Part shown: one piece after another, positions 1 to 7,599 of the stretch | Layout: each line of letters opens with the position of its first letter | How positions within the stretch are numbered: position 1 is the stretch's first letter | NCBI GenBank assembly: GCA_964463965.1 | Contig: CAYXED010000006.1 | Coordinates: 61,118 to 125,117, forward strand | Source of the DNA: UBA2166 sp964463965 | GTDB lineage: Bacteria > Nitrospirota > Nitrospiria > Nitrospirales > UBA2166 | Length of the DNA stretch: 64,000 nucleotides | Direction: 5' to 3' | Position numbers and translations under genes: made by a program | Notes under the pieces: generated by a model | The model's database searches: none | Told to the model about the DNA's origin: nothing | Seen by the model: the letters and a program-made list of their open reading frames with translations, nothing else

Positions 1-1049
1 GCGTGGGAGAGGTCGTTGACAAATAGTACTCGCTGCTTATCAAGTTTTTGAAGCAGCCGATTGCTTTCCTCTAAAGAACTCGTTCGATCCTTAACTCGAT
101 CTTCTAAGGTCTTCGTAAACTGCTCAAGCGATTTGTATGCCTCGCTAATTTTTTTATCACGTTCTTGAAGTGCGGTAGTCATTGTATTAAAGAGGAAGGT
201 TAATTCCCCTATTTCATCTTTGCTTGTAGGGGGAACATTCGTAGTGAAGTTTCCTTCTGTTACTAGTTGTTGAGCGGAGGCTAAGCGTTTGATGGGGAGA
301 ATAATATGATTTGATAGTATGACTGTAACAGCAATTCCAGCCAGAATAATAATGATAGTGATCGCTATGACATCCCGTACGAGTGTACGCAATGATTGCT
401 CTATTTCGCTTTTATTAATACCTACTTGTATAATTCCAATAATCTTATTGGGATTAGTATTAATGTGCGTGGCCGGCATTTCTGAAAAGAGACCTAATGG
501 GTTCTCCATTGCCTGAGATTTCTTTATGGGGAATGCAAAGTCATAGAGTTGTTCTGCCTCTGCTTGAAACGTGGAAGTAACTTTTCCAGCCTTCCCTCGA
601 TGGACTTCTATAGTCTGCTGTTTTCCAGTTTGTGTGTGAAACTTCGTAATGAGTTGGGAGGTAGAGTCTGACTCAAATGACTCTAAGGTGTGTATTGGGT
701 GAGACGTTATTGTTTTTTTTGATTTGTGGATCAGATTAGTTCCGTCCGCGCCGGTAATAGTGACATACGCAACCTCCTTAATCTTCATGGAGGTATCGAC
801 AAGTTGCTCCAGAGTTAATACATCTTCTGTGATAACGGCGTAGCGACTATTTCTAGCAAGGTTGCTAGTGATAAGTGTTCCCAGATGTTCGAGCGAGTGT
901 TCGAGTGTCTTGGCGTGTTGGGTAAACAGATACCAGCTTAAATTAGAACATGCAGCAATAATGACGATGCTAATAAATAGTGTCATTTTTCTCCGTAAAG
1001 TGAATTGACCTGTCTTTACGGGTGAAAGAGGGGGGGTTAAAGGGGACAC
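1..1049 (-). CDS. Sensor histidine kinase with HAMP domain, 3' truncated by window edge
   Basis: Read on the minus strand, an open frame runs off the window at position 1. It begins at GTG 1049, directly after the stop of the binding-protein gene, or at in-frame ATG 986. The N-terminus is TGQFTLRRK followed by a membrane helix, then a periplasmic region of about 200 residues, a second membrane helix ending in LSNHIILPIKRLA, a HAMP linker (EIGELTFLFNTM) and a coiled coil. The last residues are FVNDLSHA, the start of a histidine-kinase H-box, so the dimerisation and ATPase domains lie outside. I favour the GTG because its basic residues suit a topogenic N-terminus and it abuts the upstream stop. 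With the preceding binding protein it probably forms a ligand-sensing pair. The ligand is unknown. Confidence 0.85.
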   Translation of the reverse strand, partial: MSPLTPPLSPVKTGQFTLRRKMTLFISIVIIAACSNLSWYLFTQHAKTLEHSLEHLGTLITSNLARNSRYAVITEDVLTLEQLVDTSMKIKEVAYVTITGADGTNLIHKSKKTITSHPIHTLESFESDSTSQLITKFHTQTGKQQTIEVHRGKAGKVTSTFQAEAEQLYDFAFPIKKSQAMENPLGLFSEMPATHINTNPNKIIGIIQVGINKSEIEQSLRTLVRDVIAITIIIILAGIAVTVILSNHIILPIKRLASAQQLVTEGNFTTNVPPTSKDEIGELTFLFNTMTTALQERDKKISEAYKSLEQFTKTLEDRVKDRTSSLEESNRLLQKLDKQRVLFVNDLSH

Positions 1050-2024
1050 TTAGAATATCTCATCAGCTCTATTCACAATTTTTTCAGTGATGGGGATATT
1101 AAGATATTCTGCAGTGTGGATGTTGAGGCTAATTGTTTGTTGTTGGACAGAAATGGTTGATCCCCAAGGTAGGAAGGATTGATTAAAGGCTTTTTTTGCA
1201 AGCTCTGCAACCGTATGGCCAACATCTATTGGGCTATGAGCAATGCTGCAAAGAGCACCGCTTTGAGTCATGAGTGATGAGAAGCCAAACAGAGGTATTC
1301 TCTGTTCAAGTGTCTCTTTCAGTATAAAGGCAAAGGATTCTTGTGTCAGAAGTGTGGTACCTGAGATCAGCATGAGTCCATCAATGTCTGGGATGATGTC
1401 GCGCAAAATTTTAGGAATAGCCTTTTCATTGGAGATAGGTTTTTCAATGACAGTGAAGCCAAGCTCTGCTGCATTCTGAATGTCTTGTTTTGTGAGAGGG
1501 GACATTTTATTAGGGTCGTGCATCACACCGAGCCGGCTTATGTCAGGAAAAACGACCTTAAGGCTATTTAATTGGGATAAAAACGCAATTTGGTGTGAAA
1601 CGCCTATCATGTTTTTTCCATTCAGGTCGTACCCTTTCGGGTTTAGTACCATAGCGTAAATGATAGGGATGTCTGGGAGCTCAACTTTAGCAGCCATTGC
1701 AGCCTTCAAACCAATTGCAAGAACAATAGAAGCATCAGAGTCACTAATTTTTTGAGCCTGTTGTTTGCCGAGAGTGGTGGCACCGTCCAGGTTGTACTCT
1801 ACAAAGGTTATATCGGGTGCCATTTGTTTTTTGAAGCTCTGTATTGCAACTTTATACGAATAGGCATCCGAAGATTGAAGGATCGCAACCTTTTGAGCTA
1901 GCAGATTAGAGGGAAGGCTCAGCGTAGTAAAGAACGCAAGGGTTACACATGTTACGATGTAACCGAGTCTAGAAAAATTACCTGATTCGTTCTGGGCGGA
2001 AATTAGCGTATATTGAGTATTCAT
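1050..2024 (-). CDS. Periplasmic substrate-binding protein, ABC_sub_bind (TrpX-like) family
   Basis: The 324-residue protein has an N-terminal export signal (hydrophobic stretch about 22-38, ending near SNLLAQ) and then a two-lobed binding-protein fold of the ABC_sub_bind family (PF04392), recognised from VAILQS, the IVLAIGLKAA strand, PIIYAMVLNPKG and PLFGFSSLMTQSGA. Family members bind small ligands, often amino acids or related molecules, for ABC transport. No permease or ATPase gene is adjacent. The next gene is a membrane sensor kinase starting right after this stop, so the protein more likely presents a ligand to that sensor than feeds a transporter. An AGGAG lies about a dozen bases before the ATG. 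The ligand cannot be predicted. Confidence 0.8.
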   Translation of the reverse strand: MNTQYTLISAQNESGNFSRLGYIVTCVTLAFFTTLSLPSNLLAQKVAILQSSDAYSYKVAIQSFKKQMAPDITFVEYNLDGATTLGKQQAQKISDSDASIVLAIGLKAAMAAKVELPDIPIIYAMVLNPKGYDLNGKNMIGVSHQIAFLSQLNSLKVVFPDISRLGVMHDPNKMSPLTKQDIQNAAELGFTVIEKPISNEKAIPKILRDIIPDIDGLMLISGTTLLTQESFAFILKETLEQRIPLFGFSSLMTQSGALCSIAHSPIDVGHTVAELAKKAFNQSFLPWGSTISVQQQTISLNIHTAEYLNIPITEKIVNRADEIF

Positions 2025-2080
2025 TGGTTAATCTTTTCTCCTGACTGGGATTCGTAACTTACCCCGTAATTAATTGGTAT

Positions 2081-2107
2081 GAGAGGGTAGAGTAACTCTA
2101 CCCTCTC
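2081..2107 (-). promoter_or_regulatory. Perfect inverted repeat in the leader of the binding-protein/kinase operon
   Basis: GAGAGGGTAGAGT at 2081-2093 is mirrored exactly at 2095-2107 around a single base. It lies about 57 bases upstream of the ATG at 2024. No T-run follows on the minus strand, so it is not a standard intrinsic terminator. It could be an operator or an RNA hairpin in the 5' leader. Confidence 0.45.
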
Positions 2108-2156
2108 GTGGAGCAGCATTTACCTATCAGAGAGGTGATGAGGTAAATGCTAAGTT

Positions 2157-2185
2157 TTAAAAGGCACTTAGGAGGTGCTTTTTAA
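2157..2185. terminator. Bidirectional terminator-like hairpin
   Basis: TTAAAAGGCAC (2157-2167) pairs with GTGCTTTTTAA (2175-2185) with one G-U pair and a 7-base loop. The arms themselves carry the A- and T-runs, so either strand gives a GC core followed by U residues. It may stop read-through from the CHRD gene before the binding-protein operon. Confidence 0.4.
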
Positions 2186-2373
2186 TCTTTTCGTAAGGGG
2201 AATTATTTTTAATGAGACAGAGTCCTCTGCAATCTGATAACTGCATACCCTAAGGTAAGCAATATTGATGCCGGAATCATGGAATAGATTAATTTCAGGT
2301 TATTTCTGAATTAATGGGTAGAAAATGACTCAATGATGGGATTTAATTTTCTCTGACTGTGGTATCCAAAAGG

Positions 2374-2407
2374 ATACAGTCTGTAGCGCTTACGATACAG
2401 ACTGTAT
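2374..2407 (-). terminator. Stem-loop downstream of the CHRD gene
   Basis: ATACAGTCTGTA (2374-2385) and its exact complement (2396-2407) enclose a 10-base loop, about 75 bases past the stop of the CHRD gene. A second inverted repeat, GTATCC-AAAA-GGATAC at 2362-2377, shares four bases with the left arm, so the two hairpins cannot form fully at once. There is only a short T-run on the minus strand. Confidence 0.45.
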
Positions 2408-2480
2408 TTTTAAAATACTTCCCAAAAGTAGGGGTTTTATTTTTACGGTATTCGCCTTTTTTGTTCAATAATCTGTTATT

Positions 2481-4109
2481 TCAAAATCCACCAGCAAGGT
2501 TCTTGAGCAATGTGAGTTGGCCACGAACTTCTCCAGTTTCACTGGTTTCAGTATGCACATTGAAGTAAATGCTATCGGATGACATGAGATTGATTAATTC
2601 TTGGATTGTCATGCCAATCACGTCATTGTCAGACAAAATTCCAGTGCTTTTGTCTCCATTGTTTCTTCGGATAACGCCGTTGCTGGCTTCGACGCCTTCT
2701 CCGAGAGGAAAGATAAATGCCAGAATATCTCCTGTCTCTTGTGCCGTCCCTCGGTGGATATGTGCTTGCGTGATACCACCAAGGTTCCAGCATTTGAGCT
2801 TATATCGTAATTTTGTGGCTCCTTTAGCACGAAAAATGGCCAAACAGCGTCCATCTGTCTTGACAGCATCAGGTCGTTGTTGGCCTCCGGACCCTACAGC
2901 CAAGAAAAACTCTTCTATAATATTTGCATCATCGATGGGGACAATTTGCCCCCGTACATGGCCTTCAGGATGTAGAGTGGTTGTCACTTCTAAGTACAGA
3001 AGATCGTTGGCCATAAGCTCAATTATGGTATCGTTCGAAGATTCGGGGAATATGTTGGAAAGGAGCCCATAGCTTACGATTTCATTGCGTTGAATAAACC
3101 CGTTGACCTCACCTGTTGGTGAGCCTGTTGGAAATAGCGTTGCAACTATTGGACCGTTCTCCTGGGATGTTCCAAGACGGATCTGTGCATCAATTATGCC
3201 ATCGATATTAAAGCAGTTTAGTCCATACGAAAGCTCATCCACGGTGTCGTTCTCTAGAACGGGTCTAAAAGTAGCAATGCATGTTCCGGTAGTTGTCGAC
3301 TCGTTAGAAAAATCATCATTTAGAACTTGGGTTTGTGTTGCAGTTGCCATAAATATTTTTCGTTTAATTGGTGCAGGAGGTGTGAGAGTTGGTTCTGAGG
3401 CTGAAATGATAATAGGATCTGTTATATCTTGATCGGTTCCAGAGGTAATTGTAATTGACCAATTGTCCACTCCTCCGACAAATGTGGTGCCTGCTTCATC
3501 AGCGAGCCCGCTGCTTGTAAAAATAAAACCAAATGTAATTTCTCCTCCAGATGAAGAGAAATTTGGTGTAAAAAACTCTAGGCTGCTAAAGTCTTTTGCC
3601 TTTAAGGACGAGAGGGTATGAGTTCTCCAGAACTCTTGTGTTTTAGATCCAGCTCCGAGGTAGATTCCTCCATCCTGCATTAGTGCTATGCCAACCGAAG
3701 GAGCATCGCCTTCAGAGAATTTAATGCTATCAATTGAAAAATCAAGGCTAGAGATTGGACCTTGAGTAGAAGGGTTGTAAGAGGTATTCGTATTACGATG
3801 AAACCCAAGAATGGTCGCAAAATTTTCACTAATCGCGAGTTCTTGCTCAATACGTCGAAACGCTCCAGGATTCCCCCCTGAAGCTTCCTGTGATGCCTCA
3901 ATCGTTGCATCACCTCGCACATCAGTGTCGATAATGACTAGAGGAATGAGTTCCCAATTCTCCGTATTAAATGTGTCGTCTGTTAGGAATACGGATTGTG
4001 CAAATAAGGATGTTGGGTATATGCCAAAGCTTCCTAGGAGAAGCGTGCATAGAAGGATGATGGTTCTTGTGAAGGGTTTATGTTTGCCAATAGTGATGCA
4101 AATTTTCAT
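2481..4109 (-). CDS. Secreted protein with two CHRD domains
   Basis: The 542-residue protein starts with a signal peptide (basic MKICITIGKHK, hydrophobic TIILLCTLLLG, cleavage near LFAQ). Residues about 40-235 look like a beta-sandwich adhesion-type module (GGVDNWSITI and similar strands). Two CHRD domains (PF07452) follow, about 265-375 and 410-530. Each has the CxAxFRxxxxxxxLxYxLxCxNxxGIxxAxIxxGxxxExG pattern and ends in GxVRGQ. CHRD domains are named after chordin and occur in secreted bacterial proteins of unknown role. Each domain has paired cysteines that could form disulfides. There is no C-terminal anchor that I recognise. It stands alone and is probably a surface or extracellular protein. 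Confidence 0.7.
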   Translation of the reverse strand: MKICITIGKHKPFTRTIILLCTLLLGSFGIYPTSLFAQSVFLTDDTFNTENWELIPLVIIDTDVRGDATIEASQEASGGNPGAFRRIEQELAISENFATILGFHRNTNTSYNPSTQGPISSLDFSIDSIKFSEGDAPSVGIALMQDGGIYLGAGSKTQEFWRTHTLSSLKAKDFSSLEFFTPNFSSSGGEITFGFIFTSSGLADEAGTTFVGGVDNWSITITSGTDQDITDPIIISASEPTLTPPAPIKRKIFMATATQTQVLNDDFSNESTTTGTCIATFRPVLENDTVDELSYGLNCFNIDGIIDAQIRLGTSQENGPIVATLFPTGSPTGEVNGFIQRNEIVSYGLLSNIFPESSNDTIIELMANDLLYLEVTTTLHPEGHVRGQIVPIDDANIIEEFFLAVGSGGQQRPDAVKTDGRCLAIFRAKGATKLRYKLKCWNLGGITQAHIHRGTAQETGDILAFIFPLGEGVEASNGVIRRNNGDKSTGILSDNDVIGMTIQELINLMSSDSIYFNVHTETSETGEVRGQLTLLKNLAGGF

Positions 4110-4448
4110 AGGTCAATTGTTTATAGGACTCTGGTCAATGTAGAATTATAGCAATAACACTTGTTGTTAAGCCATTCTTACTAGCGCGCATTACATAATG
4201 CATTGTATTTCTATGGAAAGCTAGACTTTTCAGCGTGTCTGATATTGATCACCGTGTTATTTCTCTGGCGATAATTTTTAAGATATTATTGTTTGAATCC
4301 AATTATGTCATTTATAGTTTTGTGCAGATTTCTCTAACTATATGCATGAAGTTGTTTCCGTATTACGACGTCCTATTGGATGATAAGAAAAAATGGTTTA
4401 CTCTAAGGACATAAATAATGAGAACACTTTCAGGAGGCATCTACTTCA
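4110..4448. other. Divergent promoter region, no gene seen
   Basis: These 339 bases separate the divergent CHRD and TPR genes and should hold both promoters. I see no tRNA, strong hairpin or standard promoter pair. Just before the TPR gene, AAGGA precedes an ATG at 4419 that opens a 14-codon frame ending inside the TPR start region (stop at 4461-4463), a possible but weak leader ORF. Confidence 0.4.
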
Positions 4449-5222
4449 ATGAGCTTTCGTAGTGCCTTTGTGCGAAGAGGTATTCTGTATTTTTTCATAA
4501 TTAACTGCGCTTTTCTTTCGCTAGCCTTTGGACAAGAGGCCATTGCAGGTTTTATTGAGCGAGTTGAGCATGTTTTAGTAAATACCCCATCATTCCCTGA
4601 TGCGCTTCAAAGCGCAATTATGCTTTATCAAAAAGAAACTGAGCAAAATCCAAATAATGCAGAGGCATTTGAGAAGCTCGCATGGGCGTGTTTGGAACTT
4701 GGAGAGATAGTTGTCAAGGGAAAGCTAGAATGGTATCAACGTAGCCATATAGCAGCAAAACGATCGTTGGCTCTGAATGAGGAAAGTGCTCAAGGCCACT
4801 TTTTATATGCAGCGACTAAAGGTTTGATAGTAGAGGATTTTCCTTTTTGGAAACTTTCTCCTAAAACCCCTTTTGAACTTGAACGGCATTTGTTGAGGGC
4901 ATTGGAGATAGAACCCAATCATGCACGTGCGTTGAACATGATGGGAATGTTGCTTAATAAAGTCCCTGGTCCACTTCGAATGCTCATGAAAGGAAAAAGG
5001 AAAGACGCTGAGGGATACCTTATTCGTGCGGTTCAAGCAGAACCTACCTCTACACGGCTTCGACTACTTTTGGCAGAATACTATTACGAGGAAAAGAAAC
5101 TACAGTTTGCAAAAGAACATGCGAAGAGAATTATGAATGAATCTTCTCCAAAAGAATTGTGGTTGTGGGAAAATAAGCATAAGCGAGATGCAGTAGAGCT
5201 TTTATCCCTACTCGGAGAATAG
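4449..5222 (+). CDS. Exported TPR-repeat protein
   Basis: The 257-residue protein has an N-terminal signal sequence (RRGILYFFIINCAFLSLAFG, cleavage after FGQ or similar) and then helical tetratricopeptide-like repeats. Recognisable units are NPNNAEAFEKLAWACLELG, EESAQGHFLYAATKG, EPNHARALNMMGMLLNK and EPTSTRLRLLLAEYYYEEK. Such proteins are periplasmic or outer-membrane-associated scaffolds. The start is supported by AGGAGG ten bases before the ATG. It stands alone between the CHRD gene and tRNA-Arg. The partner and exact role are unknown. Confidence 0.75.
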   Translation: MSFRSAFVRRGILYFFIINCAFLSLAFGQEAIAGFIERVEHVLVNTPSFPDALQSAIMLYQKETEQNPNNAEAFEKLAWACLELGEIVVKGKLEWYQRSHIAAKRSLALNEESAQGHFLYAATKGLIVEDFPFWKLSPKTPFELERHLLRALEIEPNHARALNMMGMLLNKVPGPLRMLMKGKRKDAEGYLIRAVQAEPTSTRLRLLLAEYYYEEKKLQFAKEHAKRIMNESSPKELWLWENKHKRDAVELLSLLGE

Positions 5223-5319
5223 GGGATTTAAATTTTTTAAATGGCTCTCCTAATGAAAGGTATTAAATAGTATTAATTTTGACATTAAAATATTTGTGGG
5301 GTTAGCATGTGAAAGGCGT

Positions 5320-5396
5320 TGGCGCCCCCGAGAGGAATCGAACCTCCGGCACGCGGTTTAGGAAACCGCTGCTCTATCCGACTGAGCTACGGGGGC
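5320..5396 (-). tRNA. tRNA-Arg (anticodon CCU)
   Basis: On the minus strand the cloverleaf starts GCCCCCG at 5396, pairs with CGGGGGC at 5330-5324, and has discriminator G and an encoded CCA (5322-5320). The D-arm GTAGCTCAG, the anticodon loop TTCCTAA (anticodon CCT) in a GGTTT/AAACC context and the T-arm GTTCGATTC are all present. It reads AGG. Confidence 0.95.
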
Positions 5397-5480
5397 AAAT
5401 GCTCAATTGACTAATACTTGCGCTGGTTTTCTAGGCGGTTATATCTTCTTCCTGAGTCAGGTGGTTTGTGGGCTGTAGTT

Positions 5481-6197
5481 TCATAGATGTTGATTTAGAA
5501 ATTCTAATGTTCGTTTCCACGCGTCTTTGGCCTGTTCGGGCTTGTAGACGTCAGGTCTCGTATCATTGAAAAATGCATGTGGTGTATTAGGATAGGTTTT
5601 TGCCTCTCCAGTTTTCCCGTACTTTTTAAGAGCATTACGGAGGCGATCTACGTGGTCGTGCGTAATCCAACCATCATCTTCTCCGTAGATATATAGGACA
5701 GGTGAGTTAAGTTTCTTGAGTGGTATGTCTGGGTCTGGCACTTGACCATAGAAGGGTACTGCTGCCTTGATATCTGTATTGACCGTAGGGAGCATTAGCG
5801 CATAAGAGCCTCCCATGCAAAATCCTATCGTGCCAATTCGAGAGGAGTCGACTTCTGGAATGTTCTTCAAGTAGTTGACTGTTGAGTTTAGGTCTTTCAG
5901 AGCATCTTCCTGTTGTAATGTAGTCATGAGACGGCCTGCCTCGTCTGCGTCTGTTGTCGTCGGGTTTCCAAAGCGAGAATATAAGTCTGGAGCGATACAA
6001 ATATATCCACACTTTGCTAGGCGTCTTGATACGTCTTTGATATGATCATTTAAACCCCACCATTCCTGAATCACGATAATTGCAGGAGCATTGTCTAGCT
6101 TTTGAGGTTTCACAAGATATGAAGTGAGAGTGACGTGTTCACCTTGATATTGAACAATAGAGCCATCTAGCTGTTGATCGGTGAATAATTCAGCCAT
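5481..6197 (-). CDS. Dienelactone hydrolase family protein
   Basis: This 238-residue alpha/beta hydrolase has the dienelactone hydrolase triad: Cys127 in GFCMGGS, Asp174 or Asp175 in YGEDDGW and His207 in PNTPHAFF. IQEWWGLNDHIKDVSRRLA near residue 43 is the usual family signature. The family's founding enzyme opens cyclic dienelactones from chloroaromatic degradation, but most relatives, including those without neighbouring catabolic genes as here, have unknown ester or lactone substrates. It has no signal peptide and should be cytoplasmic. A strong GGAGAGGAG precedes the ATG. It appears monocistronic. Confidence 0.88.
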   Translation of the reverse strand: MAELFTDQQLDGSIVQYQGEHVTLTSYLVKPQKLDNAPAIIVIQEWWGLNDHIKDVSRRLAKCGYICIAPDLYSRFGNPTTTDADEAGRLMTTLQQEDALKDLNSTVNYLKNIPEVDSSRIGTIGFCMGGSYALMLPTVNTDIKAAVPFYGQVPDPDIPLKKLNSPVLYIYGEDDGWITHDHVDRLRNALKKYGKTGEAKTYPNTPHAFFNDTRPDVYKPEQAKDAWKRTLEFLNQHL

Positions 6198-6255
6198 AAT
6201 TTTCTCCTCTCCATTGCCTCATGTAGATGATTCGCAAAATGGCAGATAGTGCTCC

Positions 6256-7599
6256 CTATTCACCTGCAATCATCATTTCGCTAATTTTCATTGTTGGGCA
6301 AGCAACTGATCCTCTAAAAATTAGATCGTTGCCAAGCATTTCGATGTTGAGGAACATGTCATGTAGGTTTCCGGCAATGGTCACTTCGTCTACGGCATGA
6401 GTAAATTCACCATTTTCAACCCACAGCCCAACTGCTCCACGGGAGAAGTCTCCAGTAACCATGTTCACTCCAAATCCCATCATGTCTGTGACGTAAAAAC
6501 CACGCTTTACAGATTTGATTATTTGTTGCGGAGTGTGTTTTCCGGCACATGCATAAAAGTTTGTGGCACCAACGCTTGGGCCACTACCAATTCCTCGTGT
6601 GGCATTTCCAGTTGAGGTAAGTTTTAGTTTTTTTGCTGAGTAGGTATCAAGGAGATAACTGGTCAGAACCCCTTTGTCTACCACTGTGTTGCAGCGTGTT
6701 GGTAAGCCTTCGCCATCATAGGGACGGGAACCTAACCCTCCGTGTAGGCGCCCATCATCATATATAGTGACCCAGTCTGGCGCGATTTTTTCCCCAAGCT
6801 TGTCTTTGAGATAGGATGCGTCTCGGTAAAGTGAGGAACCTGATACTGCTCCGCTTAGTATGCCAAGTAGTGATGCGGCAGACTCTTGATCAAATATGAT
6901 AGCAGCGGATTGTGTTTTGACTTTTTTTGCTCCAAGACGTTGTATTGTACGGCGTGCTGCTTCTGTTCCAACTATTTCTGGAGAGTCTAAACCGGAGAGG
7001 GTCCGGTGTACTGTGTACCATGAATCGCGTTGCATTTTCCCATTTTCACTTGCGATTGGAGATACTGAAAGGGAATAACTTGAGCTCTTATATTCACCAA
7101 AAAACCCACGACTGTTCGCATAGAGGCTACGACCATTTCCAGAATTAAATTCTGCTCCTTCTGAATTTGTAATTCGCTCATCAAAGGGAAAAATTACAGC
7201 TTCAGCTCGCTCAACTTGCTCAATATGATCATCCATAGTGCATTCTGAATCATCATGGATTCCTAGTTGTGGGGCGTCTTGTGAAAATTGTTCTGTATCG
7301 GGTAATCCAGAGTCAGGGTCTTCAACCACTGCGGTTGCTAGGGCGCAAGTATCCTGTATAAATTGATCTAGTGCATTCGGTGAAAGGTCAGAAGTTGAGC
7401 TTACTGCAGAGCGTTTTCCCACAAATACACGTAGTCCCAAACGTTTTTCTCGAGCTTTAGATAATGTTTCAATGGCAGCTTGACGAACGCGAACTGAGGC
7501 TGTGTTGCCTTCAGCAAAGACCACATCACTATCTGTGGCACCATAATTTTTTGCTTTTTTTAAAATGTCTTCCGCGAGGTTTTGGTCAATTGTCTTCAT
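6256..7599 (-). CDS. pmbA: TldE/PmbA, partner subunit of the TldD metalloprotease
   Basis: The 447-residue protein belongs to the PmbA/TldD family and lacks the HExxxH metal motif, as expected of the TldE subunit. Family features are VRVRQAAIETLSKAREKRLGLR near the N-terminus, GSRPYDGEGLPT in the middle and MGFGVNMVTGDFSRGAVGLW near the C-terminus. TldD and TldE form a heterodimer that degrades unfolded peptides and, in some bacteria, processes microcin-type peptides. The start codon overlaps the tldD stop (ATGA), so the two subunits are translationally coupled. Length is normal for the family (E. coli PmbA is about 450 residues). Confidence 0.92.
   Translation of the reverse strand: MKTIDQNLAEDILKKAKNYGATDSDVVFAEGNTASVRVRQAAIETLSKAREKRLGLRVFVGKRSAVSSTSDLSPNALDQFIQDTCALATAVVEDPDSGLPDTEQFSQDAPQLGIHDDSECTMDDHIEQVERAEAVIFPFDERITNSEGAEFNSGNGRSLYANSRGFFGEYKSSSYSLSVSPIASENGKMQRDSWYTVHRTLSGLDSPEIVGTEAARRTIQRLGAKKVKTQSAAIIFDQESAASLLGILSGAVSGSSLYRDASYLKDKLGEKIAPDWVTIYDDGRLHGGLGSRPYDGEGLPTRCNTVVDKGVLTSYLLDTYSAKKLKLTSTGNATRGIGSGPSVGATNFYACAGKHTPQQIIKSVKRGFYVTDMMGFGVNMVTGDFSRGAVGLWVENGEFTHAVDEVTIAGNLHDMFLNIEMLGNDLIFRGSVACPTMKISEMMIAGE

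Larger units (their letters stand above)
2025..2480. other. Hairpin-rich intergenic region
   Basis: This 456-base gap between two minus-strand genes holds no convincing gene. It contains at least five inverted repeats: 2081-2107 (13-base arms, 1-base centre), 2116-2150 (10-base perfect arms plus an inner ATCA/TGAT pair), 2157-2185 (11 pairs with one G-U), 2288-2315 (10 pairs, one bulge) and 2374-2407 (12 perfect pairs). The last lies 3' of the CHRD gene and may end its transcript. The first three lie 30-130 bases upstream of the binding-protein start codon, where they would form a structured 5' leader. I know no riboswitch class that matches. Confidence 0.6.

Noticed and set aside
2025..2480. 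Integron attC array or insertion-element ends
   Set aside because: The hairpins are unrelated in sequence, there is no integrase, no recombination core (GTTRRRY) pairs and no direct repeats.
2569..3072. 167-codon plus-strand frame antisense to the CHRD gene
   Set aside because: It lies wholly inside a CHRD-domain coding region on the other strand, has no ribosome binding site or family motif, and its residues look like reverse translation of repeats.
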